From Acididesulfobacillus acetoxydans (lineage in GTDB: Bacteria; Bacillota; Desulfitobacteriia; Desulfitobacteriales; Desulfitobacteriaceae): a stretch of 64,000 nt of DNA. The notes under the pieces were generated by a model that searched no databases, was not told the DNA's origin, and worked only from the letters and a program-made list of their open reading frames with translations. This document shows, piece by piece, positions 9,061-18,267 of this stretch. Both the position numbers and the translations under genes were made by a program. Where the stretch lies: NCBI RefSeq assembly GCF_900016645.1, contig NZ_CDGJ01000019.1, one strand, 5' to 3'. The number at the start of each line of letters is the position of its first letter. The first letter of the stretch is position 1.

Positions 9061-9390
9061 CCGTCTTTACCCGTCTTTACCCGTCTTTACTCGCCTTTAT
9101 TTGCCTTTACTTGCCCTTACTCGTCTTTACTCGCCTTTACTTGTCTCTGCTCGCCCTTACTCGTCTTTACTCGCCTTTACTTGTCTCTGCTCGCCTTTAC
9201 TCGTCTTTACTCGCCTTTACTTGCCCTTACTCGTCTTTACTCGTCTTTCCTTGTCTCTGCTCGCCTTTACTTGTCTCTGCTCGCCTTTACTTGTCTCTGC
9301 TCGCCTTTACTTGTCTCTGCTCGCCTTTACTTGCCTGTGCTCGCCTTTACTCGCCTTTACTTGCCTCTGCTCGTCTTTACTCGTCTTTAC
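9061..9390. repeat. 10-bp tandem repeat, 33 units
   Basis: The consensus on the plus strand is YCGYCTYTRC, in register for 330 bp, with common variants TCGTCTTTAC, TCGCCTTTAC and TTGTCTCTGC. The array begins two bases from the stop codon of the dehydratase gene and fills most of the gap to the next gene. The unit is not a multiple of three and contains TAA on the minus strand, so it is untranslated. A transcript crossing the operon would carry it as a purine-rich repeat. Confidence 0.95.
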
Positions 9391-9391
9391 T

Positions 9392-11263
9392 TTACTCTCC
9401 GCCCGCCCGGGCCACAACCCTGAGCGCGGGCCTCGGCGCGGACTTGCGGAACGTCGGTACAACGGTTTGCAATGCTCCGACAACCTCTTCTTTCGTCATG
9501 TAGGAACCCCGTTCTTTAATTGTTTGGATGAGTTCCTGCAGCTTTTTGACGTCGATGGTATTCGGCTTGGCTACGAAAATGCGCTTGTGTTTGGTGGCCG
9601 AGGTCCCCTCTTCGGCCGTGAGCAGCTCTTCATAGAGCTTTTCCCCGGGGCGCATACCGGTGAATTTGATCGGAATATCAACATCGGGCTCAAAGCCGGA
9701 CAGGCGGATGAGGTCGCGGGCCAAGTCCAGGATTTTGACCGGTTTGCCCATGTCCAAAATAAAGATCTCCCCTCCGCGGGCCATGGCGCCGGCCTGGATC
9801 ACCAGTTGCGCCGCTTCGGGAATGGTCATAAAGAAACGCACCATTTCCGGATGCGTAACCGTTACCGGCCCGCCTTTGGCAATCTGGCGCTTGAAGGTCG
9901 GAATCACACTCCCCCGGCTGCCCAGGACGTTGCCGAAACGCACCGCCACAAACTTGGTTCCCGAACGCTTGTCCATGCTTTGAATGATCATCTCGCCCAC
10001 CCGTTTGGTCGTACCCATGACACTGGTGGGATTGACGGCTTTGTCGGTGGAGATCATGACGAAAGTTTTGACCCCGACCGCGTCGGCGGCTTCGACCAAA
10101 TTGTTCGTCCCAACAATATTGTTCTTCAGCGCTTCCTCCGGATTTTTCTCCATGAGCGGAACATGTTTGTGGGCCGCGGCGTGGTAAATAACTCCGGGCC
10201 GGTATTTCTGAAAGACGATCCCGACCTTTTCCCGGTCTTTGATGTCAAGGATTTCGGTCGCCAGCTCCAGTTCGGGATACTCTGAGCGCAGTTCCTGCTC
10301 GATATCAAAGACAGTATTCTCCCCGTGGCCGGCGATCACGAGTTTACCGGGACTGAATTTCGCCACCTGGCGGCAGATCTCGGAGCCGATGGAACCGCCC
10401 CCTCCGGTGACGAGGATCGTCTCCCCGCTTAAATACCCCGAAACCTCTTCCAGGTCCACGCTAACCGGTTCCCGGCCCAGAAGATCCTCTACCTGGACCT
10501 GCCGGATGGCAGCGGTGTTCACCCTATCGCTCAGCATGTCGTAGACTCCCGGCATAATCTTGAGCCCGACACCTGTCTTTTCACAAATCTGGACAATGTC
10601 CCTGACGGCATCCCCCGAAGCCGAGGGCATAGCGATGATCACTTCGTCAATGCTGTAGTTCTTGACGATCTTGGGAATGTCCTTGCGCATCCCCAAAATG
10701 GGCATCCCCATCAGGTGCAGTCTCTGTTTGGCCCGGTCGTCGTCAATGAAACCGACGGGACGCCCCTCGCGGAAGTTATGGTTTTTCAGTTCCCGTGCGG
10801 TGAGAACCCCGGCATCTCCCGCCCCGACGATTAAGACTTGTTTCTGTGAACCCGGCACATGCGGGGTGGCAATATTTTCGAGAACTATGCGCCAGGTAAA
10901 GCGGGAACCTCCTACCAACAGGACCGTCGTAAACCAAAGCAAAGCGGCCACCGAGTGAGGGAGACGCATGGGCGCCAGGAAGAAGACCGCGGTAACCGTC
11001 GCCAGGGTACTGACTGTGACAGCGAACAGGATGGATAGGAGTTCCCCCGTGCTGGCATACTGCCAGAGGCGATTATACAGACCAAAAACATAGAAAACCG
11101 CCAATGAAATCAATGTGGCGGCCCAAGCGGTATGGTAAAGTGTCAGATAGTATTCGCCCGGGATCGTCCCTTCAAAGCGGATATAAAAGCTCAAGAAGGC
11201 GGCCAGATTGACGAGCACTACGTCAATGAGCATGAGGAGAAGCGTTCGTTTACGCAAAATCAT
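9392..11263 (-). CDS. Membrane-bound nucleotide-sugar 4,6-dehydratase (CapD/WbpM type)
   Basis: 623 residues from ATG 11263, where AGGAAGGG lies 7 nt upstream. Four N-terminal hydrophobic helices (to about residue 130) anchor it. A first Rossmann segment has VGAGDAGVLTARELK. The catalytic SDR domain starts at VTGGGGSIGSEICRQ and continues with YHAAAHKHVPLME and STDKAVNPTSVMGTTKR, which replaces the usual YxxxK with MxxxK as in WbpM/CapD. RFGNVLGSRGSVIP and MRPGEKLYEELL follow. It should convert UDP-GlcNAc to a 4-keto-6-deoxy sugar, giving the polymer a second sugar such as FucNAc or QuiNAc. The C-terminal gene end touches the 10-bp repeat array. Confidence 0.9.
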   Translation of the reverse strand: MILRKRTLLLMLIDVVLVNLAAFLSFYIRFEGTIPGEYYLTLYHTAWAATLISLAVFYVFGLYNRLWQYASTGELLSILFAVTVSTLATVTAVFFLAPMRLPHSVAALLWFTTVLLVGGSRFTWRIVLENIATPHVPGSQKQVLIVGAGDAGVLTARELKNHNFREGRPVGFIDDDRAKQRLHLMGMPILGMRKDIPKIVKNYSIDEVIIAMPSASGDAVRDIVQICEKTGVGLKIMPGVYDMLSDRVNTAAIRQVQVEDLLGREPVSVDLEEVSGYLSGETILVTGGGGSIGSEICRQVAKFSPGKLVIAGHGENTVFDIEQELRSEYPELELATEILDIKDREKVGIVFQKYRPGVIYHAAAHKHVPLMEKNPEEALKNNIVGTNNLVEAADAVGVKTFVMISTDKAVNPTSVMGTTKRVGEMIIQSMDKRSGTKFVAVRFGNVLGSRGSVIPTFKRQIAKGGPVTVTHPEMVRFFMTIPEAAQLVIQAGAMARGGEIFILDMGKPVKILDLARDLIRLSGFEPDVDIPIKFTGMRPGEKLYEELLTAEEGTSATKHKRIFVAKPNTIDVKKLQELIQTIKERGSYMTKEEVVGALQTVVPTFRKSAPRPALRVVARAGGE

Positions 11264-11561
11264 ACCGAATCCCTTCCTCTTTAATGTCATGCGGATAGTG
11301 TACCGCAGACAGTGTAATGCGGATGCCTTTCTATATGTACAAATACGGTGAAACCGCACCTTTGTCCAAAATCACCGTCTTACAGTTTACTACAGTTTGC
11401 GCGCTTTTACAACATGACATACGTTCGCGTCAACGGCCGCCGCGGCGTAAGGGTGACTGTTCAGCGCTGAACAAAATTCCGGAAACGGCGGGTTCCGCTG
11501 CCGCCCCTTGTGGAAGCAAGAAAGAGCCGGGAGGCGGGACGCGCGGCCCCCTTCCCAGCTC

Positions 11562-11634
11562 CCGTTCCCAAGCCCGTTCCCAAGTTCGTTCCCAAGTTCG
11601 TTCCCAAGTTCGTTCCCAAGTTCGTTCCCAAACC
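11562..11634. repeat. 12-bp tandem repeat, about 6 copies
   Basis: Units of GTTCCCAAGTTC run head to tail with small changes at both ends. They lie upstream of the dehydratase gene and directly before the structured RNA-like segment. Confidence 0.85.
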
Positions 11635-11639
11635 CGGCT

Positions 11640-11960
11640 TCCGGACTTTTTAATATGGCTTGCGAGAAGTCCCCCGTCCTCTATAGGCGGGGGATGAATC
11701 GCTATATATACATTCACAAAAAAGCGTATAGTATCTCTAATCAGTCGTATATAGAGTAGAGGGCTGATTTCTGGTGAGTGCTAAACTCATCTTAGAGCGT
11801 GGACTTAGCGCCATGGCCCAAACATAGATTTTCTGTAGGGCGGGAACCGCCCGAAGTTACGCCTGTGGAAATTGCGTAAGACCTAATCCAGCACTCAGAA
11901 ACCTTGAGCGCTGGACGAGGGCAACGATTGATGGTGCCGGGCTGATGCCCGGTCCTCTCG
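11640..11960 (+). ncRNA. Candidate orphan IscB-type omega RNA (HEARO-like) element
   Basis: The segment opens with a transposon-end-like hairpin, GTCCCCCG/CGGGGGATGA, at 11670-11698. A chain of strong stems follows: GGTGAGT/ACTCATC with loop GCTAA, GGGCGG/CCGCCC, TTACGC/GCGTAA, CCAGCACTCA/TGAGCGCTGG, and CCGGGC/GCCCGG near 11938-11953. No protein frame of length covers it. Stem order and conserved single-stranded words (GAGGGCAACGA, GGTGAGTGCTAAA) recall HEARO RNAs, the omega RNAs of IscB nucleases. No IscB gene is adjacent, so this would be an orphan copy. It ends at the stop codon of the convergent anchored-protein gene. Assignment is by recall of the motif, not by a covariance search. Confidence 0.5.
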
Positions 11961-11962
11961 CT

Positions 11963-12793
11963 TCAGACTTTCAGAGGGGTCTCACCGGTTATGATCCAAC
12001 GCTGGTTCATCTTTACCAGGTTTACCCGGACGTGAACACTGTGATCCGTGGGAGCCCCGGTCGCCTGACCGTTTTTCAGACTGCAGTCGCCGGCCGTATA
12101 GCGATAGTCGGCCCGCAAGGTGGCCGTGTCGGCGTTGGCGTCTTCGACCGTGACACTGTCAAACGTTACACTCTGGACATCAAGACCCACGCCCTGTGTA
12201 ATGTACGGTTCCGCTTGCTTAACATGGTTTTCGAGCACAGGACCGGCATACCCCTTGGCCAGTTCCGCTTTAAAGGCCTTGACATTTTGGCACTTCCAGG
12301 CATCAAACAAGATCCCGATATCCTGTTTATAATCGGCGATGATGGCTTGCGTTCCGGCTGACGGGGATCCCTGACCGGGTCCCTGACCGGGTCCCTGACC
12401 GGTTGTGTCCGAAGACCCGGACAGCGTCGGCCCGGAACTGGGAGAGGGCACCGCGTCTGACCCGGAGGAAGGTGACACCGCACCGGGGTCGGAAGCGGAA
12501 CCCGTGCCGGACGTACCCGCCCCATTGACCGCCGTGCCGCTGTTTCCCGGAGCGTTCAGAGATAGCTGCGGGCGCTCCGAGCCTGACGCTTGTGCCGTAT
12601 CCGCCGGAGGAGTTTGGCCGCTGCCCGGCTGGCTCGTTGCGGTCAGGCTGCCCGTTCCGAAACGGAGCTTGGAGAACAGCCGGGCCGGGGAGGCGGAACT
12701 CGAAACGAGCAGGAAGCTCCCAATCCCGATGAGAATTCCCAAACCTAACGACGTGAGACTTACGACAAGGTGTTTCTTAACCATAAAGACCAT
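11963..12793 (-). CDS. Membrane-anchored secreted protein with Ser/Gly/Pro linker, unknown function
   Basis: 276 residues. An N-terminal uncleaved signal-anchor (VVSLTSLGLGILIGIGSFLL) is followed by about 110 residues rich in Ser, Gly, Pro and Thr, including a short GPGQ tandem repeat encoded near 12365-12405. A C-terminal domain of about 120 residues (starts IIADYKQDIGILFDAW, ends RWIITGETPLKV) looks like an NTF2/SnoaL-type alpha+beta fold. It probably sits outside the membrane near the cell wall. Layout matches the next protein upstream (13613-14407), suggesting a functional pair beside the polysaccharide genes. Starts at 12793 or 12784 are both possible; AAAGGGG lies just upstream. Confidence 0.7.
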   Translation of the reverse strand: MVFMVKKHLVVSLTSLGLGILIGIGSFLLVSSSASPARLFSKLRFGTGSLTATSQPGSGQTPPADTAQASGSERPQLSLNAPGNSGTAVNGAGTSGTGSASDPGAVSPSSGSDAVPSPSSGPTLSGSSDTTGQGPGQGPGQGSPSAGTQAIIADYKQDIGILFDAWKCQNVKAFKAELAKGYAGPVLENHVKQAEPYITQGVGLDVQSVTFDSVTVEDANADTATLRADYRYTAGDCSLKNGQATGAPTDHSVHVRVNLVKMNQRWIITGETPLKV

Positions 12794-12881
12794 AATCCCC
12801 TTTACCAGGTTTTTTTACTCATAGAATAACCGGATAAAGGGAATCCTAGACATTCGGACTGAGGTGCAAGGCAAGAAAAAG

Positions 12882-12915
12882 CGAAAAAGCCCGTCATAAT
12901 GACAGGCTTTTTGCG
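12882..12915. terminator. Bidirectional rho-independent terminator
   Basis: A stem AAAAAGCC-CGTCA/TGACA-GGCTTTTT with a three-base loop has T-runs on both strands. It lies just upstream of the anchored-protein gene and would stop transcription arriving from 13.6 kb. Confidence 0.75.
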
Positions 12916-13612
12916 ACCCCGCTCCGAGAGCTGAGCGGGATACGGGGAATCGCGGCGGTCTTTTGTTTCCTTGCCGGGGAAACCGGCTGCCGTTTCGGAG
13001 AGTGAACGGGTTTTAGGGGAATGTTCGATGGAGACGGGAAGCGGGTGGCGCATAACCGGCGCTTGCCTGACACGGCCTTGGATGGTATAGGTGCGGTACT
13101 TTGTCCGCCCTGCGTTTCTCAGTCGCCCTATTTGATTTTGTCAGCGCTCTATTTAGTTTTTTCCTTCAGCCTTATTCAGTTTTCCTGCGCTCGCTGCGGT
13201 CTCTGCCCCGTTTGCAGCAGTCTCCCCCGCCTGACGCGGTTTCCGGGCCCGCTCGCCGCGCTTTCGTCCCGCTTGAGGCGGTTCTTTGTCTTGGCAATGC
13301 TTTTAACAACGTTCTCTTTCTTCCTATCTTTCGCTGCGCTCCTGCATTGCTTTCTTTCTCGAAGCTCACCCGTCACGCCGTGTCTGCGCTTCCCGGTTAT
13401 ACCCGCTCGATATATCCTTAGGCCAAGCCCCCTTTGTGCGCACTTTAAGCATTTCTAAGCGGCCGCTTTTCCGCTGCCGGCTTAGGGAGGTTCCCCTCTG
13501 CAATGCCGCACTATCCAGGTGCGGACCCTAACAACGATAGATCTCGCAACTTTCGGTTCCCCCCGGCAGCGTCGTCGCACTTCAGGCATCAGCCTGCCCT
13601 CCTTCCCACCGC
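12916..13612. other. Gene-free stretch of about 700 bases
   Basis: No convincing gene. The centre (13100-13400) is rich in CTTT, TGCG and CGC words and gives phenylalanine/arginine-rich nonsense in several frames, with no ribosome site or domain. It has the look of a decayed repeat. A GC-rich stem, CCCCGCTC/GAGCGGGA, lies at 12917-12941. Confidence 0.5.
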
Positions 13613-14407
13613 CTAACGTTTAGTGGCAAAAGGAGTCGCCCCGTAAACCTTAGCGTTCGTATTGTTGCGGAACAGGTGCTCGTCCATGTCATGGATCTCC
13701 TGATGGAACTCTTCAATCCGGACTTTGTCCTGGGAATTAAAAGCGTCAATCCCCCGGTTGAACATCTCATCCATGTAGTTGCAGAATACCGCTGCCTTGG
13801 CCGCCCCAGGCTCCTTCTTGAGCTGGCTGTCCCAGACCGTTTTGAAAAAGATAATATACTTTTTGATGTCTTGCGCGTTCATCTGGGGACCGGCCGTCGG
13901 TCCGTAAAGGTAACCGTCAACATACTGATGAATATCCCAGCAGGCACTGAACGCTTTGGTTTCCGCCGTCTGGCTCAGTCCGCCGTTATTGGGGTCGAAG
14001 AAACCCGCAATAGAAGGCGCGAGGTCAATGAGCTTCAGATCCGGCGCCACGTACTTCCTGGGGCCGGAGGCGTCTCCCTGGGGCTGAGTGTTAGGGTCGG
14101 CAGACGGCGCGGTAGCGGTCGGCGATGACTGGCCGGGTGTGCCTTGCTGGGACGTACCTGAGTTGGAATTTCCAGGCGCTTGCACATTCGGGGCCGACTG
14201 GGTCCCTTGCCCGGCTGCGGCCCCTGCCGCCGAGCCCCCTCCATTGATAGGGGGGTTTTGGATGAGAACTTGGTCCCCGGCCGCTTTGGGAGATTGCGAC
14301 CTTAATACTTTCCAGGCGCTGGGACCGTAAACTCCGGCGGCAATGACGGCTCCGGCCAAAACCAACGTTCCGACCAAGGTTACAACCTTTCTTTGATCAA
14401 AGTCCAT
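13613..14407 (-). CDS. Membrane-anchored secreted protein with Gly/Ser/Pro/Gln linker, unknown function
   Basis: 264 residues. A short cytoplasmic head (MDFDQRK) precedes a single membrane helix (residues about 8-28). A linker of about 100 residues rich in Gly, Ser, Gln, Pro and Thr follows. The C-terminal domain of about 120 residues has well-spaced aromatic and acidic positions (SACWDIHQYVDGYLYG, CNYMDEMFNRGIDAFN, EIHDMDEHLFRNN), suggesting a compact helical extracellular domain. A ribosome site GGAGGGAAAGAGCC lies upstream of ATG 14407. No family is recognised. It is placed between galU and the second anchored protein, so a role at the cell surface is likely. Confidence 0.7.
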   Translation of the reverse strand: MDFDQRKVVTLVGTLVLAGAVIAAGVYGPSAWKVLRSQSPKAAGDQVLIQNPPINGGGSAAGAAAGQGTQSAPNVQAPGNSNSGTSQQGTPGQSSPTATAPSADPNTQPQGDASGPRKYVAPDLKLIDLAPSIAGFFDPNNGGLSQTAETKAFSACWDIHQYVDGYLYGPTAGPQMNAQDIKKYIIFFKTVWDSQLKKEPGAAKAAVFCNYMDEMFNRGIDAFNSQDKVRIEEFHQEIHDMDEHLFRNNTNAKVYGATPFATKR

Positions 14408-14588
14408 GGCTCTTTCCCTCCTTACTTGGATTTTCCTTGATAGTTTACCATTTACTGGGGGAGAAGAGTGTCGCTTTATCTGATTTGTCCAAACTATTTT
14501 CCGTCATTCCCGGCCGGTGATCGCCGCAGGCCCGGATTTTCTGCTTATTTTCCCGACAAACGGCCCGCTTACCCGAAAAATTGAAAAG

Positions 14589-14622
14589 CGAAAACCCGGA
14601 TCCCCAAGCATCCGGGTTTTCG
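14589..14622 (-). terminator. Terminator downstream of galU
   Basis: A perfect 13-bp stem CGAAAACCCGGAT/ATCCGGGTTTTCG with an 8-base loop lies about 145 nt past the galU stop. The stem ends in a T-run on the minus strand. Confidence 0.75.
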
Positions 14623-14765
14623 GCAGAAAAATTTGTCTTAGCCGGGCATACCGAAACTAGCCTGCGGCACGCGCGCCTCAGGCACCGGTTTATGTCTCTT
14701 CTCGGATATCGGGAGGTCTGCCTGCGACGTTCACACAAGCTGCTGAATAAGGCTCAGCCTCTTGG

Positions 14766-15653
14766 TCAGTCCGCCGTTCCCTCCCGGCTTACAAGCTTTG
14801 TCAAGTAACGCATCAAATCGTCGTGAAGATCATCCCGGCGCAGGGCATATTCAATCGTGGCCTCGACAAAACCCAGTTTGTCTCCCACATCATAACGCCG
14901 GCCTTCGAAGTCATAAGCCATAATTTCCTGGTAACGGCTGAGTTCCCTGAGGCCGTCCGTCAACTGGATTTCCCCGCCCTTGCCGGGGGTCAGGTTTTCC
15001 AAGATGTCGAAAATATCCGGATTGAGGATGTAACGCCCCATGATGGCCAGGCGGTCCGGAGGCGCGTCCTCCGGCAGAGGCTTTTCCACCAAATCGCGCG
15101 CCCGGTAAAGCCGCTCGGAAAAAAGTTCTCCGTCGACAATCCCGTACTTGGGCGTATCCTCCAAAGGCACCTGCTGGACCCCTACCAGACTGGCCCCGTG
15201 CCGTTCATAAATATTCATCATCTGACGCAGACAGGGAACTTCCGAATAAATAACGTCGTCGCCCAACAGGACGGCGAAAGGCTCGCTGCCAATAAACTTA
15301 CGGGCGCTGTATATGGCGTGGCCGAGCCCAAGGGCTTCTTTTTGCCTCACATAATAAATGTCCACCATGCGGGCAATTCCCTGTACCATATCCAAAAGCT
15401 CTTCTTTGTCTCCTTTTTCCAGGAACATCTCCAACTCTACGGAACGGTCAAAATGATCCTCGATCGCCCGTTTATTCCGTCCGGTCACGATGATGATATC
15501 CTCAATGCCCGAACGGATGGCTTCCTCCACAATGTACTGAATAGTGGGTGTGTCCACAATGGGCAGCATCTCCTTGGGCTGGGCTTTGGTCGCGGGCAGG
15601 AACCTTGTCCCTAAACCGGCGGCCGGAATGACGGCTTTACGGATTTTTCTCAT
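14766..15653 (-). CDS. galU: UTP-glucose-1-phosphate uridylyltransferase
   Basis: 295 residues, the normal GalU length. KAVIPAAGLGTRFLPATKA is the nucleotide-binding loop and the following KEMLPIVDTPTIQYIVEEA is the usual continuation. IIVTGRNKRAIEDHFD, LGLGHAIYSARKF, VLLGDDVIY and GKGGEIQLTDGLREL are all in place. It makes UDP-glucose for wall polymers and glycolipids. AAGGAGAG precedes the ATG. It heads the polysaccharide region but ends in its own terminator, so it may be transcribed separately. Confidence 0.95.
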   Translation of the reverse strand: MRKIRKAVIPAAGLGTRFLPATKAQPKEMLPIVDTPTIQYIVEEAIRSGIEDIIIVTGRNKRAIEDHFDRSVELEMFLEKGDKEELLDMVQGIARMVDIYYVRQKEALGLGHAIYSARKFIGSEPFAVLLGDDVIYSEVPCLRQMMNIYERHGASLVGVQQVPLEDTPKYGIVDGELFSERLYRARDLVEKPLPEDAPPDRLAIMGRYILNPDIFDILENLTPGKGGEIQLTDGLRELSRYQEIMAYDFEGRRYDVGDKLGFVEATIEYALRRDDLHDDLMRYLTKLVSREGTAD

Positions 15654-15824
15654 ATTCTCTCTCCTTGGTCTTTCTTGGGTTTCTCCTATGTTTTATTACC
15701 ATTCTATTATCTCACCGGATAAAATAGATTATTTCCTCCTGCCGTTCCTATCGTTACCACCTTTCCCTCAATATACCTGAATCGGGTTTGCATGGGCTTT
15801 TCCCGACGCATCCATACTAGGTAC

Positions 15825-16235
15825 ATGAATAAGATGACACGCTTCTTTATCTACGGATTGACGGGCCTGGCCCTCGAAGTCGTCTACACCGGCTTAGCCT
15901 CTCTGCTGAGGGGGGACTGGAGTATGCAAGGGTTCACCTTTTTGGTGATGTTTCCCGTCTACGGTGCGGCCGTTTTATTGGAACCGGTGCACGAACGCAT
16001 CCGGCCCTATCCCTGGTGGCTGCGGGGAGCAATTTACCTGATCTTGATCTGGGGAATTGAATACCTGAGCGGGGCGGTTTTCACCGTCCTCTTAGGGTAC
16101 AGTCCCTGGTATTATACGGACTCCCTCAACATTAACGGCTTTATCACCCTGCGCATGGCTCCCGACTGGTTTCTGGCGGGCCTGGGCTTCGAGCGGCTGC
16201 ATGACATCCTTGACCGCGTCCGGCTTAAAGTTTGA
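15825..16235 (+). CDS. Small membrane protein of the putative ABC-transporter type IV family
   Basis: About 136 residues with four hydrophobic helices: FFIYGLTGLALEVVYTGL, then FTFLVMFPVYGAAVLL, AIYLILIWGIEYLSGAVF and a weaker C-terminal one. The E-V-V-Y and G-I-E-Y-L-S-G patterns with W-Y-Y recall the PF06541-type integral membrane family, whose function is not established. The start is uncertain: ATG 15825 follows AGG closely, 15792 is longer, 15834 shorter. The gene is divergent from galU and its end overlaps the end of the chemoreceptor gene on the other strand by 11 bases. Confidence 0.65.
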   Translation: MNKMTRFFIYGLTGLALEVVYTGLASLLRGDWSMQGFTFLVMFPVYGAAVLLEPVHERIRPYPWWLRGAIYLILIWGIEYLSGAVFTVLLGYSPWYYTDSLNINGFITLRMAPDWFLAGLGFERLHDILDRVRLKV

Positions 16236-17955
16236 ACTGTCCCACCAGGACCTGCAAGTTGTTGGCCAATTGATCCACGGACTCGGATGAGGCAAAGAGT
16301 TCCTCCAACGAGGCATTTTGCTCCTCTGCGGCCGCCGCGGTGGTCTGAGTTCCGGCCGAGGCGGCTTCCGCTTCTTTGACCACGGTGCGCATCCCGGCCA
16401 GCATGGCTTCTCCCTCATTTTGCACCTCCCGGACCGAGGTTTCAATCCCCTGGGCCAAATTGGCGCTCTCCTCGACCGCCTGCAAAATGGTCCCAAAGCC
16501 GGCCGCGATTTCCCTGAGGTCGGCGCTTCCCCGGTTCACGCTGGCCACGCCGGCGCTCATGCCCTGGTGGGCACTGCGGGAAGCCTGCTGCATCTCCCGC
16601 ACCCTCTTGGAAATGTCGACTAAGCTGAGCTGGACCTGTTCGGCCAATTTGCGGACCTCCTCGGCCACCACCGCAAACCCCCGGCCGTGCTCCCCGGCGC
16701 GCGCCGCCTCGATGGCTGCGTTCAGAGCCAAAAGATTTGTCTGTTGGGCAATATCGTCGATGATCTGTACCGTCGCGGCGATCTCCTCCGACTTTTGGTC
16801 CACGTCCCCGATGATCCCACTCAGGTTATGAACCTGGCTTTCGATCTCTTGCATTTGGGCCACCACTTGCCCCAGGGACTCCGAACCCCGGCGGGCGAGC
16901 TGGGCCGAACGGCGGGAAGCAAGGCTTACCTTCTCTGCCTGTTGTTCTGTACGACTCATTTCATCCATCACATGATCCATACGTTCCATGCTGGCTTCCA
17001 TCTCGGTGACCTGGGACTCGGCCTCGCCGGCAATTTCCGTGGCCGACTGAGCCACGAGCTCAGCCGCTTTGGCGGACTGTTCCGCCCCCTGGCGCATTTC
17101 CTCCGCCGTGCTCACCAGCCGGCCCGCGGCCTCTACCACTTGGGTGATGGTCCGGCGCAGGGAAGAAACCATGTCACCGAAAGCCTGCTGCAACTCGACA
17201 CTCTCCCTGTTCCAAGCTTTCCAGGGAGCTTTTTTCTTGCGCTCGATATGTCCGGCGGCAATCTCTTGGGCGTTGGCAACCAAGTGATGCATCATGTCGG
17301 TCAGACGACGGCTGAAAACAAAGCCGAGGAGGAGGCTGACCAGGACATCCGCCAGGACGAGAATTAAGGATAACCGGGAGACCACGGCAAACGTCTGCTG
17401 GGTCTTAACGCCACTGTCCCGGTTAACCGCGGCCAGCTTGTCGTTGACCATCTTTTCCAGGATACCGTCCGCCTTCTCATATTTTGTCATCGCGTCGCCC
17501 ATCAGATTCTTCTTCGCCGCCGCCACCTGCCCGGCCAAGGCATTCTCCCCCGAAAACTGGGAAGACTCCAGATAATTATTCCAAGCTTTGTTAAACTCCT
17601 CCCAGGCTGCGTTTTCCTGCGGAGTGCGCGGATGTTTCTGGTAGATACTCATGTCCTTGATGACAGCGTTCTCTTCGCTTTGAACCGCGTTTTGATAGTT
17701 TTGCCGTTCTGATGCCGTGCCGGATTCCACCAGTAAAATGACGTCCGCGCGATAAACCAAAGCGTGATAACGCATGTCTGAGAGAAGATTCATCGGGACC
17801 ACGTCATGCTGATAAACCATAAGGGAGTTCGCATACATTTTGTACATGCCGTAGACACCGACGCCCCCTACCACCCCCGCGGCCAAGGCTATGGCCAGAA
17901 GCAACGCCTTGAGCTGAATTCCCAAACTCCATCTTTGCGCCTGCAAACCCGTCAC
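16225..17955 (-). CDS. Methyl-accepting chemotaxis protein
   Basis: 576 residues. A first membrane helix (about 12-34) is followed by a periplasmic-type four-helix-bundle sensor domain to about residue 190. A second helix (LSLILVLADVLVSLLLGFVF), a HAMP linker and a long coiled-coil signalling domain follow. The hairpin tip reads DIAQQTNLLALNAAIEAARA, then EHGRGFAVVAEEVRKLAEQV, the CheA/CheW contact region. It senses a small molecule outside the cell and controls the CheA kinase. No other chemotaxis gene is in the window, so this is an orphan receptor. Confidence 0.93.
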   Translation of the reverse strand: MTGLQAQRWSLGIQLKALLLAIALAAGVVGGVGVYGMYKMYANSLMVYQHDVVPMNLLSDMRYHALVYRADVILLVESGTASERQNYQNAVQSEENAVIKDMSIYQKHPRTPQENAAWEEFNKAWNNYLESSQFSGENALAGQVAAAKKNLMGDAMTKYEKADGILEKMVNDKLAAVNRDSGVKTQQTFAVVSRLSLILVLADVLVSLLLGFVFSRRLTDMMHHLVANAQEIAAGHIERKKKAPWKAWNRESVELQQAFGDMVSSLRRTITQVVEAAGRLVSTAEEMRQGAEQSAKAAELVAQSATEIAGEAESQVTEMEASMERMDHVMDEMSRTEQQAEKVSLASRRSAQLARRGSESLGQVVAQMQEIESQVHNLSGIIGDVDQKSEEIAATVQIIDDIAQQTNLLALNAAIEAARAGEHGRGFAVVAEEVRKLAEQVQLSLVDISKRVREMQQASRSAHQGMSAGVASVNRGSADLREIAAGFGTILQAVEESANLAQGIETSVREVQNEGEAMLAGMRTVVKEAEAASAGTQTTAAAAEEQNASLEELFASSESVDQLANNLQVLVGQFKL

Positions 17956-18267
17956 CCTTTCCTTCCAAGAGGGTACGGACCGTGAAACGGCTGGACCCTC
18001 GACTGAGGACTTATTCTACGCCCCTGCGACAGTTTCCTTTAAGTGCAAAAAATTATTTTTCCTAAAACGAAAAAAATCGCTCTATTCCGCCAAATTTGCT
18101 TATCCCACTCTTCACTCCGCCGACTGCGCTTGGCTTATCCGATCCCTCACTGCGCAAGTGAAGCACCCCCAATGATCATCCGACCATAGGGGGTGTGTAT
18201 TTTTCCGGGACATGTAAGCTTCCCGCGCTCCACACAGGACTTTGGCACCATTCGGGAACAAGAGTTA

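Noticed and set aside
8900..9500. Long Leu/Tyr/Ser-rich frames over the 10-bp repeat
   Set aside because: The repeat gives the same peptide pattern in three plus frames (period 30 bp). They overlap real genes on the other strand and have no domain.
13021..13458. Phe/Leu-rich plus-strand protein
   Set aside because: No ribosome site, no recognisable domain, several frames open at once over low-complexity sequence; probably decayed repeat.
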